A DNA stretch of 64,000 bases from Ancylobacter polymorphus (GCF_030813495.1 NZ_JAUSUI010000010.1:1-64000); one strand, 5' to 3'; positions 1-8,546 are shown, numbered from the stretch's first letter. The notes: generated from the sequence alone by a model not told the origin. Program-made: numbers and translations.

Positions 1-97
1 ACGCCATGTAGTCTTGCCGGTCCACCTTCGCCTCCTGCGTGCAGATCGCCAGCCTACCAAATCGGATCGTGCATAGCTAACGCGAATTGAGCCTTAA

Positions 98-676
98 AAA
101 AACTTCGCCCGGACCCTGAACGCTCATGTCGGGCATCTGCCGAAGGGCCAACGGATCGAGGTCTGGTTCCAGGACGAGGCTCGGATCGGGCAAAAGAACG
201 GGATCGTCCGACAGTGGGCGCGGCGAGGGACGAGACCCCGCCAGCCGGCCGATCAGCGCTACGAGAACGCCTATCTCTTCGGCGCGATCTGCCCGGCGCG
301 TGGCGTCGGCGCCGCCTTGGCGCTCCCCTACATTGGCACCGACGCCATGCAGATGCACCTCGACGAAATCTCGACCATGGTCGCCCGAGGAGCGCACGCC
401 GTGCTGCTGCTCGATCGCGCCGGATGGCACACCACGGGAATGCTCACGGTGCCGAAGAACGTGACGCTGATCTTCCTGCCGTCGCGATCACCGGAGTTGA
501 ACCCGGTCGAGCAAATCTGGCAGTACCTGCGCTCGAACTGGCTCTCCAACCGCGTCTTCGAGACCTACACCGACATCGTCGACGCCGCCTGCGATGCCTG
601 GCGCAGGCTCGTCGACAGTCCGGACGTCATCACATCGATCGGAATGCGCGACTGGGCACACATCGGTCAGAAATGA
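98..676 (+). pseudogene. IS630-family transposase, 3' part only
   Basis: This is the C-terminal part of an IS630-family DDE transposase, which moves TA-targeting insertion sequences. The frame opens after a TAA at 95-97. It holds the first acidic block EVWFQDEARIGQKNG from 158, the VLLLDRAGWH block from 401 and the closing LPSRSPELNPVE block from 476, so the catalytic residues are present. The helix-turn-helix N-terminus is missing, and the bases before 95 do not resemble the family. The matching N-terminal half appears to be the minus-strand remnant at 8901-9153. An A7 tract at 96-102 next to the stop may mark a frameshift. The fragment cannot transpose by itself. Confidence 0.85.
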
Positions 677-677
677 G

Positions 678-688
678 GGCCGTTGGTA
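678..688 (+). repeat. IS630 terminal inverted repeat, downstream end
   Basis: GGCCGTTGGTA lies directly after the transposase stop codon and recurs exactly at 9226-9236, beyond the start of the IS630 N-terminal remnant. One copy is downstream of the gene end and the other upstream of the gene start, both reading outward, as terminal inverted repeats should. A TA dinucleotide at the outer edge fits the IS630 target preference. Confidence 0.6.
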
Positions 689-700
689 TAAGCGCTGTTG

Positions 701-985
701 TCAGGCCACGGCCCTGAACTCGGGAGCCTGAATGTAGGCCCAGGGGAGGAGAGGTGCCGTCGATCTGGCTGTTGGGGTGGCCGTTGACGATCCTGGTGAG
801 CACGTCGGCGAGGTAGCCGAGCGGCTCGACGCCGTTGAGCTTGCAGGTTTCGATCAGCGAAGCGACGACGGCCCAGTGCTCGGCGCCGCCATCCGATCCA
901 GCGAAGAGTGCATTCTTGCGGTTCAGCGCGATCGGGCGGATCGAGCGTTCGACGGTGTTGCTGTTGATCTCGATGGTAAGCGATC
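701..985 (-). pseudogene. IS66-family TnpC transposase, C-terminal fragment
   Basis: Read on the minus strand from about 985 this gives IEINSNTVERSIRPIALN, then KNALFAGSDGG and LADVLTRIVNGHPNSQID, the well-conserved C-terminal end of IS66 TnpC transposases. One base is shifted near 735-740, after which the expected ending LLPWAYIQAPEFRAVA is read in another frame up to the stop at 701-703. The middle part of an IS66 transposase lies next door on the opposite strand (1046-1778), so the element has been inverted or two copies have recombined. It is not functional. Confidence 0.75.
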
Positions 986-1045
986 CATGTCGCCCTGGGA
1001 AGCCTGCTCCTGCGAAGAATCAGTCACTGAACGCATTCTCAAACG

Positions 1046-1778
1046 GACTCTGAGGACGTCAGCGAGGCCCTCGACATCGTTCCCGCCCTGCTGCGCGTGA
1101 TCCGCACGATCCGGCCCAAATACGCCTGTCGGGCCTGCGAGGCCCATGTAGTCCAGGCGCCGGCGCGCCCGCGGGTGATGGATGGTGGCATGGCGACGAC
1201 GGCGCTGGTGGCGCATGTGGTCGTCTCCAAGTTCGCCTGGCATCTCCCCCTCTATCGCCAGGCGCAGATCTTCTCGGGTTACGGCATCCATCTCGACCGG
1301 GGAACGCTCGGCGGCTGGGGTCGGACGGGCCACCGCCTGGTGGCTGAAACCGCTTTACGAGCGGCTGCTCGCCTTCATCCGCTCGCAGCCGCGGGTGTTC
1401 TGTGACGAGACGCCCCTTCCGCGGCTCGATCCGGGGCGCAAGCGCACGAAAGTCTGCCAATTGTGGGCGCAGGCGATCGATGATCGGCCCTGGCAGGGAC
1501 CGGCGCCGCCGGCGGTCGGCTATGTCTTTGCCGAAAGCCGCGGGACGGGAGAGATCGAGACGCAGCTTTCAACCTTCGGCGGCATTCTCCAAGTCGATGG
1601 CTATGCCGCCTACAAGAGCCTGGCCAAGCAGCGGCGCAAGAGCAATGCCGCACCCCTCAGGCTTGCCTTCTGCCTTGCACATGCGCGCCGCAAGTTCGTC
1701 GAGGTGGTCAAGACGACGAGCTCGACCGAGGCACTGGCGGTGGTCGCCGCTATTGCAGAGGTCTACCGGATCGAGGAA
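1046..1778 (+). pseudogene. IS66-family TnpC transposase, central fragment, frameshifted
   Basis: From 1046 the sequence reads EDVSEALDIVPALLRVIRTI and RPKYACRACE, the zinc-finger region of IS66 TnpC, and continues to HLDRGTLGGW. An extra G near 1316-1320 then moves the reading to the next frame, which continues AWWLKPLYERLLAFI, the DET(P) region near 1407, and FCLAHARRKFVEVV near 1669. At about 1779 the IS66 homology stops and an IS5-family sequence follows in frame. The first quarter of TnpC and its C-terminus are absent. This is debris of an IS66 element joined to another transposase. Confidence 0.75.
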
Positions 1779-2336
1779 CGCAAGCCCGCCAAGCTCGCCC
1801 AGAAGGACCGGGACGCCCGCTGGACGGTGAAGTACACCAAGGCCAAGCCGCGCGAGGACGGGAGCCTGCCTTCGGTCGACCTCGCCATTCCGGCGTTCGG
1901 CTACAAGAATCATGTCTCGATCGACCGCGGCTTCGGCCTGATCCGGAACTGGATGACGACACATGCCGCCGCGCACGACGGGGCGCGTCTCGAAGAGGTG
2001 CTGGATCGGACAAACACGGCCAGCGACGTCTGGGCGGACACGGCCTATCGGTCGGCGAAGAACGAGGCGATGCTGGCGCGGCGCGGGTTAGTCTCGCGCA
2101 TTCATCGCAAGAAGCCGCCGGGTCGGCCGATGCCCGATCGCATGCGCATCGCCAACGCGCGGAAATCGAAAGTCCGCAGCGCTGTCGAGCACGTGTTCGC
2201 CCATCAGAAGGGTCCGATGGGCCTCGTCGTTCGGACCATCGGCATCGCACGCGCCAGGGTGAAAATCGGCATGGCGAACCTGGCCTACAACATCCGCCGC
2301 TTCGTCTGGCTGAGGACGAAATACGCCGTCGCATGA
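1779..2336 (+). pseudogene. IS5-family transposase, C-terminal fragment
   Basis: After the IS66 part the same open frame continues as KPAKLAQKDRDARWTVKYTK, FGYKNHVSIDRGFGLIRNW, a DVWADTAYRSAKNE block and a C-terminal EHVFAHQKGPMGLVVRT block, typical of the second half of IS5-group DDE transposases. The Asp of VWADTAY and the Glu of VEHVFAHQ are in the usual catalytic positions. The N-terminal DNA-binding half and first Asp are missing. Because the joint is in frame, one open reading frame of 384 codons (1182-2336) spans parts of two unrelated transposases. Confidence 0.75.
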
Positions 2337-2551
2337 CCAAAAGGGCCGCGACGGCGGCCCATATCCGGGCCACGCTTGGACCCTGAACCGGTCCGCTCGA
2401 TGTTCCGAGCGCACGGAGCCGCCGCCACGCCGACAATCACCGCGACAAAACGCAGTTATTGGAGCTGTCCAGTCACCGTCAAGCAATTCCTTCTGGACGA
2501 TCGGAATAACGACTTGTCATTTACACGAATGTATTTGCGTATACTCGATAC

Positions 2552-2725
2552 ATGGCAAATACTGCGCCAACGCCAAGAGCATTGACCTTGACGTTGGGTC
2601 GACATGACGGTTCGCCGAACGGGATCTGCGCCCGCCCGGCCTGCCGGAATGGCGGCGCGGCCCGCGAGCGCGCCGGAAATGGCCTGTTAGGACCTCCGGC
2701 CGCTACGCGACGAACTCTTTTATGA
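2552..2725 (+). pseudogene. Possible remnant of a ParD-like antitoxin start, with an upstream inverted repeat
   Basis: The gap 2337-2768 holds no clear gene. One short frame starts MANTAPTPRALTLTLGRHDG, which vaguely resembles the first residues of ribbon-helix-helix ParD antitoxins; the rest of its 57 codons resembles nothing I know. Just before it, ATTTGC at 2533-2538 and GCAAAT at 2555-2560 form an imperfect inverted repeat over the start codon, as in autoregulated toxin-antitoxin operons. This call is weak. Confidence 0.2.
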
Positions 2726-2747
2726 AGCTAAACTTGCAAGTTTGGCT
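2726..2747. promoter_or_regulatory. Palindromic operator upstream of the MarR gene
   Basis: AAACTTGCAAGTTT (2730-2743) is a perfect 14-base palindrome, and the flanks AGC/GCT extend the symmetry to 22 bases with a single mismatched pair. It lies 21 bases before the MarR start codon at 2769. Size, symmetry and position suit a MarR dimer that represses its own gene and the efflux gene behind it. Confidence 0.65.
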
Positions 2748-2768
2748 GCTGCGGTGTAGCGTTATCTT

Positions 2769-3266
2769 ATGTCCGATGTCGATGATCCGCGAACGGTGCC
2801 CGAGGCTGACGCCGCCGCACTCTCCATGGCCGTGAGGCAGCTGTTTCGTCGCCTGAGAGCGGAGGCAGAGCCCGGCGCCTTCAATCTCTCCGAGGTCAGC
2901 ACGCTCGCCCGGCTGGACCTGCACGGCCCCGCCACCACGGCAAGCCTCGCGCGAGCGGAGGCGATGACGCCGCAATCGATGGGCGCCATCCTCGTCAGCC
3001 TCGAACGAAAGGGGCTGATCGAGCGCCGCCCGCACCCGACCGATCGCAGGCAGACACTGCTCGCGCTGACGGCCGCCGGCAGATGCGAACGGCAGCGGCG
3101 CAGCGCGGCGAAGCGGGACTGGCTCGTGGCCGCCATGGGACGCCTCGACGAGGCTGAGCGCCGCGCCCTCATCGCCGCGATCCCGCTGATCGCCCGGCTC
3201 GGCGAAAACGAGGGGCCGGCGGACAGCAGAGAAGCTCCGCCGCGCGCGGAACACACCGGTGGATAG
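2769..3266 (+). CDS. MarR-family transcriptional regulator
   Basis: A 165-residue winged-helix repressor of the MarR family, whose members dimerise and release DNA when they bind small phenolic or drug-like ligands. The recognition helix region TTASLARAEAMTPQSMGAIL (about residues 57-76) is followed by the wing IERRPHPTDRRQTLLALT, which carries the DRR motif typical of the family. The gene overlaps the efflux gene by 8 bases (3259-3266), so the two are translationally coupled. The palindrome at 2726-2747 suggests autorepression. The inducing ligand cannot be told, although aromatic acids from the neighbouring pathways are plausible. The family is clear and the target is inferred. Confidence 0.85.
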   Translation: MSDVDDPRTVPEADAAALSMAVRQLFRRLRAEAEPGAFNLSEVSTLARLDLHGPATTASLARAEAMTPQSMGAILVSLERKGLIERRPHPTDRRQTLLALTAAGRCERQRRSAAKRDWLVAAMGRLDEAERRALIAAIPLIARLGENEGPADSREAPPRAEHTGG

Positions 3267-4638
3267 CCGCCCGTCGCCAGTCGCCGGCCGGCTCGACGCC
3301 TCGGTGTGGAAGGTCGCCTTCGTCGCCATCCTCGGCACACTGCTCGCGCAGCTCGATGCGACGACGATCAACGTCTCCCTCGCGCAACTGGCGCGGGAAT
3401 TTCGCGTCGACCTGTCGGTGGTGCAATGGGTCACGACGGGGTATCTGCTGTCGCTGACCCTCGTGCTGCCGCTGAACGGGTGGCTGGTAGAGCGTGTCGG
3501 GGCGAGAACGCTCTACATCTTCTGCTTCGCTTCCTTCGTCGCGGCCTCCGCGCTCTGCGCCGTCGCATGGTCCGCGCCGTCCCTGATCGCCTTCCGGCTG
3601 CTGCAGGGAATGAGCGGGGGACTGCTCGCGCCGATGGCGCAGATGATGATCGCGCGCGCCGCCGGCGATCAGATGACGCGGGTGGTCGGTATCGTCGCTC
3701 TGCCGGTCATTTTCGCCCCCGTGCTGGGGCCGGTGATCGCAGGGTTCATCCTGCAGCACGGATCCTGGCGCCTGCTCTTCCTGGTCAATCTGCCGGTGGC
3801 GGCGCTGGCCTTCGCGCTGGCGCTGATCTGGCTGCCGGAAGATGAGCCGAGTGAGCGGCGCAGGCCGCTCGACTGGATCGGACTGGCGCTTCTGTCACCG
3901 GGGCTGGTGCTCGTGTTGATCGGCCTCGGCGACCTTGGCCGGACGGCCGGCTGGGCGATGCTGGCGGGGGCCTGCGTGCTGCTCGCCATGTTCGTCTGGT
4001 GGGCCGCCGACCGCGGCAGCCGCGCCCTGGTCGATCTCCGGCTCTTCAGGAGGCGCGGCTTCGGCAACGCGGCCATGACGCAGTTCCTGTCGAACGGCGT
4101 ACTGGTCGGCGGCCAGACCCTGATCCCGATCTATCTCATCGACGGCATCGGCCGCTCGCCGACGGAGATGGGATGGCTGCTCGCCCCACTCGGCCTCGGC
4201 ATGGCGATCACCTATCCGCTGCTTGGCAGGAGCGTCGGGCGCTGGGGCGTACGGGCCGTTTCCACGGCGGGCGCCTTGCTGGCGTTCGGCGGAACTCTGC
4301 TGTTGCTCCATCTCGCCGTTCACGGTTTCGAGCCCTCCGTGCTCGTACTGGCGCTCTTCATCCGGGGCATGGGTCAGAGCGCGGTCGGGCTCCCGGCGAT
4401 GTCGGCCGCCTACAGTGCCGTTGCCCGCGACGAACTGCCGATGGCGTCGACCTCGATCAACATCGCCCAGCGCCTCGGCGGGCCCACGCTTACGGCCATC
4501 TGCATCGTGTTCCTCGACTGGCGCATCGGCGCCGGCGGCGGTGCGGACGGCTTCGGCGCCTATGGCTGGGCCTTCCTTCTGCTGAGCGCGATGACGGCGC
4601 TGACCGTCGTCGCGGCCCTGCGTCTGCCCCGGAGGTGA
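3259..4638 (+). CDS. MFS transporter, DHA2 (EmrB/QacA-like) drug:H+ antiporter family
   Basis: An inner-membrane major facilitator of 459 residues, starting at a GTG inside the end of the MarR gene. Early motifs QLDATTINVSLAQLAREF and GWLVERVGARTLYIF (motif A, about residues 33-90) and the LGPVIAGFILQHGSWR stretch (motif C, about 155-170) mark the DHA2 drug efflux branch. Many hydrophobic segments follow, with a charged break near residue 200 between the two halves. It is coupled to the MarR gene and probably exports whatever induces that regulator. It could instead handle an aromatic acid of the gentisate pathway encoded convergently at 4718-8546; sequence alone cannot decide. Confidence 0.85.
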   Translation: MDSRPSPVAGRLDASVWKVAFVAILGTLLAQLDATTINVSLAQLAREFRVDLSVVQWVTTGYLLSLTLVLPLNGWLVERVGARTLYIFCFASFVAASALCAVAWSAPSLIAFRLLQGMSGGLLAPMAQMMIARAAGDQMTRVVGIVALPVIFAPVLGPVIAGFILQHGSWRLLFLVNLPVAALAFALALIWLPEDEPSERRRPLDWIGLALLSPGLVLVLIGLGDLGRTAGWAMLAGACVLLAMFVWWAADRGSRALVDLRLFRRRGFGNAAMTQFLSNGVLVGGQTLIPIYLIDGIGRSPTEMGWLLAPLGLGMAITYPLLGRSVGRWGVRAVSTAGALLAFGGTLLLLHLAVHGFEPSVLVLALFIRGMGQSAVGLPAMSAAYSAVARDELPMASTSINIAQRLGGPTLTAICIVFLDWRIGAGGGADGFGAYGWAFLLLSAMTALTVVAALRLPRR

Positions 4639-4717
4639 GCCGCTCCTCCCCTGCCCATGGCCTGGACCTCGGGACGGACCGGCATCCGACAGCCCCGGCG
4701 CCGGACGGGATCCGATG

Positions 4718-5293
4718 TCATGGCGGGTCGAGCAGATCGGGCGGAATGTCCGTTGCGCTGCCGCCGCAGTCGAGGTCGAGGGCGCGGCGCCAGATCTCCC
4801 GCGCGCGAAGAAGGGGCGTCTCGCGCACAGGCACCGCCACGCCGCCGGCCAGCGGTCTCACGCGGGCGCTCCAGCCGGGCGCGTCGAGGTCCCGCCATTC
4901 GACGTTCAGATGGACTTCCGCGTGGTGGAACAGATGGCGCAGTGCATGCGGGGGGAGCGTTGCGCCGAATTCCACGTCCTCGATCTGGTTCTCCGGCTCG
5001 GCGAGCTGCTCCCGGTCAAGGCCGTTGCGGGCGGCCTCGACAAGGCGGGCCAGCCCCCGCGCATGGTAGCCGACATGAGCGACCACATGCCGCCGGCTCC
5101 AGCCCGGAACGCGCGAGGGCAAGGCGAGGGCTTCGTCGTCGAGTTCGTTGAGCTTGCGGGCGAAATAGGCGGTGCCGCGTCGCGCCAGCAGGAGATCGCG
5201 TTGCGGCGCCGCCGGCGAATCATATCGCGCGCCGGTCCCCTGCCGCTCGCGCAGGCGCTCGTGCGCCCATGCCTCCTGAGCGGATCGATCCAT
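4718..5293 (-). CDS. DinB-fold maleylpyruvate isomerase family protein
   Basis: This 191-residue protein resembles the mycothiol-dependent maleylpyruvate isomerase N-terminal (DinB-like) family. It has a four-helix pattern, the segment RVPGWSRRHVVAHVGYHARG (about residues 47-66) with the conserved His residues, and HLFHHAEVHLNVEW near residue 120, whose His residues would complete a metal site. Start chosen at MDRSAQEAW, 11 bases after the stop of the gentisate dioxygenase gene, so it is the last gene of the gentisate operon. The operon also encodes a GST-type isomerase, so either both act on maleylpyruvate or this one has another role. Alphaproteobacteria do not make mycothiol, so any thiol cofactor must differ. 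Confidence 0.7.
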   Translation of the reverse strand: MDRSAQEAWAHERLRERQGTGARYDSPAAPQRDLLLARRGTAYFARKLNELDDEALALPSRVPGWSRRHVVAHVGYHARGLARLVEAARNGLDREQLAEPENQIEDVEFGATLPPHALRHLFHHAEVHLNVEWRDLDAPGWSARVRPLAGGVAVPVRETPLLRAREIWRRALDLDCGGSATDIPPDLLDPP

Positions 5294-5304
5294 GCGAGCA
5301 CCTG

Positions 5305-6405
5305 CTATGTCAGCGCGCCGGTGCCGACGATCTGGGTGCGGGCGAAGTGAAGCCGCTCCATGATCGGCGCATCCGAGAAGCGGAAGAGATCGAATTCGGT
5401 CTCGGCCCGGAGCGACCAGGCCACCCATGACGGCACGACGAAGAGGTCGCCTTTGTCGAGCTTCGTTTCTGAGCCGTTGAGTATCACCGAGCCGGCCCCG
5501 TCGAAGACCTGGAACACGGACGAGCCGACCTCGCGGCGTGGCGGGGTCGTCGTCCCGGCCCGCAGGCGATGGAACTCCGCCCGGATCGTCGGCATGATGT
5601 CGCCGCCGGTCGTGGGATTGACGTAGCGCACGGCAGCGTGGCCCTGCTCCACCGTGGCGGGCTGGCCCTCGTCCTCAAGCAGAAGCTGCTCGGTCAGCGC
5701 GCGGTCGGTGAACTCCCACCGATAGGCGCCGAGCGGCGAGCTGACGGTATTCTGCAGCGAGGAAAGCGGCCGGAGCCCCGGATGGGCCCACAGCCGCTCG
5801 CCGCGCGAGAAGCGGGGCGTGGCATAGTCCGTGACGCGGTCCGACCCGAACTCGAAGAAGCCGACGTCGTTCTGGTAGGAGAACGGGATGTCGAGGCCGT
5901 CGATCCAGGCCATGGGGTGATCGGTGTCGTTGTGGTGGCCGTGGAAATGCCAGCCCGGCGTCAGCAGGAGATCGCCCCGGCTCATGCGGACGGGATCGCC
6001 GTTCACCACGGTCCACACGCCCTCGCCCTCGACGACGAAACGGAACGCATTCTGCGCGTGCCGGTGCTCGGGCGCGGTTTCGCGCGGGCCGAGATACTGA
6101 ATCGCCGCCCACAATGTCGGCGTGACATAGGCTTTCCCGCCGAGGCCGGGATTGGCGAGGCCGATCGCCCGGCGCTCGCCGCCGCGCCCGACCGGCACGA
6201 GCTGCCCCGAGCGCTCCGCCAGGGGAAACAGCCGCGACCATTTCCAGACATGCGGCGTCGCCTTCGGATTGGGCATGACCGGCATGATGTCGTCGATCTG
6301 GGTCCAGAGCGGCATCAGATGCTCAGCCTCGAAATCCGCGTAGAGCTGGCGCAGCTCCGGCGTGTCGACCGGTTTCATCACGTTGCTATGGCTGGTATCG
6401 CTCAT
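5305..6405 (-). CDS. Gentisate 1,2-dioxygenase
   Basis: A bicupin ring-cleaving dioxygenase of 366 residues, close to the usual family length. It opens gentisate between the carboxyl-bearing carbon and the adjacent hydroxyl carbon to give maleylpyruvate. The N-terminal cupin has the family signature PEHRHAQNAFRFVVEGEG (from residue 112), with iron ligands probably His114, His116 and one His of GWHFHGH (151-157). A second, degenerate cupin follows near residues 270-345. It lies downstream of the maleylpyruvate isomerase gene in an operon reading toward lower coordinates. The gene itself looks intact, but the operon's first gene has lost its 5' end and presumably the native promoter. Confidence 0.9.
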   Translation of the reverse strand: MSDTSHSNVMKPVDTPELRQLYADFEAEHLMPLWTQIDDIMPVMPNPKATPHVWKWSRLFPLAERSGQLVPVGRGGERRAIGLANPGLGGKAYVTPTLWAAIQYLGPRETAPEHRHAQNAFRFVVEGEGVWTVVNGDPVRMSRGDLLLTPGWHFHGHHNDTDHPMAWIDGLDIPFSYQNDVGFFEFGSDRVTDYATPRFSRGERLWAHPGLRPLSSLQNTVSSPLGAYRWEFTDRALTEQLLLEDEGQPATVEQGHAAVRYVNPTTGGDIMPTIRAEFHRLRAGTTTPPRREVGSSVFQVFDGAGSVILNGSETKLDKGDLFVVPSWVAWSLRAETEFDLFRFSDAPIMERLHFARTQIVGTGALT

Positions 6406-6557
6406 GCGTTCCTCCTATGGCCCTGCCCGCTTCGGGGCTCGGCCCGGCTTGGTCTTCACGGCAGCCGATGCCGCGCCCCCGCCGCGGCCTTGTTTACGCC
6501 GGCTATCCGTTCCGGCGGCGCGAGCGGGCGTCCGTTCGCGCTGGCACTGGCCTCCCC

Positions 6558-7208
6558 CTATTCGGCGTCGGGCTGCCTTTCCGGCGCCGCATCGGCAAAG
6601 GCGGGAATGTCGGCGCACGCCTGGAAGATGCGCGCGATCGTGGGATAGGGATCCATGTCGACGCCGAAGCGCCGGTTGTTGACGACCTGAGCGTAGAGGC
6701 AGAGGTCGGCCAGCCCCGGCGAGCCGCCATGGCAGAAGCGTCCGGTTCTCGGGTCGCCGGCCAGCAGGGTCTCCAGCGGCGCGAAGGTCTCGTCGACCCA
6801 GTGCCGGAACCACAGCGACGTCGCCTCCTCGTCAGCGCCGAAGGCGGATTTCAACCGGGCCAGGACGCGCAGATTGTTGAGCGGATGGATCTCGCACGCG
6901 ATGGCATAGGCAAGCGCCCGGACCCGCGCGCGGTCGACGGCGCCGGCCGGCAGCAGCGGCGGCTCGGGATGGGTCTCGTCAATGTACTCGATGATGGCCA
7001 GCGACTGGGTGAGCACCGTCCCGTCCGCGAGCACGAGCGAGGGCACCAATCCCTGCGGATTGACCGTGAGGTAGCCGGCCGCGCGCTGCTCGCTCTTGCG
7101 CAGATGATGCGCCACGTAGGTGTAGCCCAGTCCCTTGAGATTGAGGGCGGCGCGCAGCGGGATCGAGGTCGAGGAACGGAAATAGTTGTGCAGCGTGAGG
7201 CCGGTCAT
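6558..7208 (-). CDS. Maleylpyruvate isomerase, GST zeta type
   Basis: A glutathione S-transferase family protein of 216 residues that would convert maleylpyruvate to fumarylpyruvate with glutathione. The zeta-class N-terminus is evident: LHNYFRSSTSIPLRAALNLK with the SS-T-S glutathione-binding serines near residues 10-13, then NPQGLVPSLVLADG and the QSLAIIEYIDE loop. The C-terminal helical domain carries NNLRVLARL and ends near GRFCHGGSPGLADLCLYAQV. The ATG overlaps the TGA of the preceding fumarylpyruvate hydrolase gene (ATGA), showing translational coupling. The gentisate dioxygenase gene follows after about 150 bases. Confidence 0.88.
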   Translation of the reverse strand: MTGLTLHNYFRSSTSIPLRAALNLKGLGYTYVAHHLRKSEQRAAGYLTVNPQGLVPSLVLADGTVLTQSLAIIEYIDETHPEPPLLPAGAVDRARVRALAYAIACEIHPLNNLRVLARLKSAFGADEEATSLWFRHWVDETFAPLETLLAGDPRTGRFCHGGSPGLADLCLYAQVVNNRRFGVDMDPYPTIARIFQACADIPAFADAAPERQPDAE

Positions 7209-7904
7209 CGCTCCGGCTCCCCGATCGTCGTGGTCAGAGTGCCGAGCCGTTCGATCTCCACCACGCAGACGTCGCCGGGCACCAGTGCGCCGACGCCGGC
7301 CGGCGTGCCGGTGTAGACGAGGTCGCCGGGAAGGAGACGCACGGCGCGCGACAGGATCGACAGGAGTTCGGGGATCGACCAGATCAGCTCGGCGAGGTCG
7401 GCGTCCTGGCGGACGGCGCCGTTGACGGACAGCCTGATGGCGCCGGTCTCCGCGCCGGCCGATTTCGGATGCCTTGTAGATCGGCCCGCAGACCGCCGAG
7501 TGGTCGAAGGCCTTGCCCCAGTCCCACGGGCGCCCTCTGTCGCGGGCCTCGAACTGCAGGTCGCGGCGCGTCAGCTCGTTGCCGATCGTGTAGCCCCAGA
7601 TCAGATCCCAGGCATCCTGTTCGGCAACGTCGAACCCCGACCGACCGATCGCGACGACAAGCTCCGCCTCGTGATGGAAATTCGCCGTGAGCGGCGGATA
7701 GGGCACGACGGCACCGTCGTCGACCACGGCATCGGCCGGCTTGGTGAAGAAGAAGGGCGCCTCGCGGGCAGGGTCCTTGCCCATCTCGCGCACATGGGCC
7801 TCATAGTTGCGGCCGACGCAGAAGATGCGCCGGACCGGGAAACGGGCGCCGTCGCCGTGCACCGCGACGCTCGGCGTCGGCTGGGGCTTGAATACGAAGC
7901 TCAT
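7205..7904 (-). pseudogene. Fumarylpyruvate hydrolase (FAH family), frameshifted
   Basis: The N-terminal 150 residues are a good FAA-hydrolase family sequence: RIFCVGRNYEAHVREMGKDP, EAELVVAIG with the metal-binding Glu pair, and WGYTIGNELTRRDLQ. After SEIG, near 7455-7470, the frame slips by one base. The proper continuation (GAIRLSVNGAVRQDADLAEL, ELLSILSRAV, LVYTGTPAGVGAL) is read in another frame and stops at 7205-7207, overlapping the next gene's start. As sequenced, the open frame instead runs on into the isomerase gene. The intact enzyme would split fumarylpyruvate into fumarate and pyruvate, the last gentisate step. A sequencing error cannot be excluded. Confidence 0.8.
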
Positions 7905-7943
7905 AAGGCGTTCCTCGTCGTTGTCTTGGCCGTCCCGGCTGCG

Positions 7944-8546
7944 TCAGGCCGCCGCCGCCGGCGGCAGGATGGAACCGCCGTAGAGCCAGCTCAGGCGGTC
8001 GTAATATTCATTCGGCGTCCACGACTTCAGGACCGAATTGCGCACGAGCGCCGCCGCCCCGCCGGGGTGATAGATGAACTTTCCGATCTCGCGGGAGCCG
8101 AGCTGCACCCGGGCCGTATGCGGTATCCGCAGCGCCTGGTAGGTCCGAAAGGCCTTGTCGATGTCGCCCGGATAAGCGGCGACCAGCTCGGCCAGCGTCA
8201 CCGCGTCCTCCATCGCCATGCAGGCGCCCTGGGCCAGGTACTGCAGCATCGGGTGCGCGGCATCGCCGAGCAGCGCGACCCGCCAGTCGATCCACCGCTC
8301 GACGGGTGTCCGGTCGCAGAGCACCCACAGCTTCCAGTTCGAGCCGTGCTCGATGACACGCCGGGCTCGCGGGTGGATGTGCTCGAAGCCCTGCATGACC
8401 TCCTCGACTGGCACCGGCTTGCTGACGACGGCCTCCTTGACGTCGTTGTGGTAGGTCACGACGAGATTGAAGACCTTCCAGCCTTTGAGAGGGTAGTGCA
8501 CGATGTGGCATTTCGGGCCGGCCCACAGAGTCGCCGCGTTCCAGCG
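7944..8546 (-). pseudogene. 3-hydroxybenzoate 6-hydroxylase-like FAD monooxygenase, 5' half lost
   Basis: About 200 C-terminal residues of an aromatic-ring FAD monooxygenase. ATLWAGPKCHIVHYPLKGWK is followed by WRVALLGDAAHPMLQYLAQG, the GD motif that contacts FAD ribose and covers the active site. The N-terminal GXGXXG Rossmann part is absent: homology stops abruptly at 8546, where an IS110-like end begins. The open frame runs to 8612 through IS sequence. Position upstream of fumarylpyruvate hydrolase and gentisate dioxygenase genes indicates that the original enzyme made gentisate, from 3-hydroxybenzoate or possibly salicylate. It cannot work in this form. Confidence 0.8.

Noticed and set aside
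6558-7904. A genuine fusion of fumarylpyruvate hydrolase and maleylpyruvate isomerase
   Set aside because: The middle of the long frame (after SEIG) is Arg-rich nonsense, while the proper hydrolase ending is in another frame and stops at the isomerase ATG. So it is a frameshift, not a fusion.
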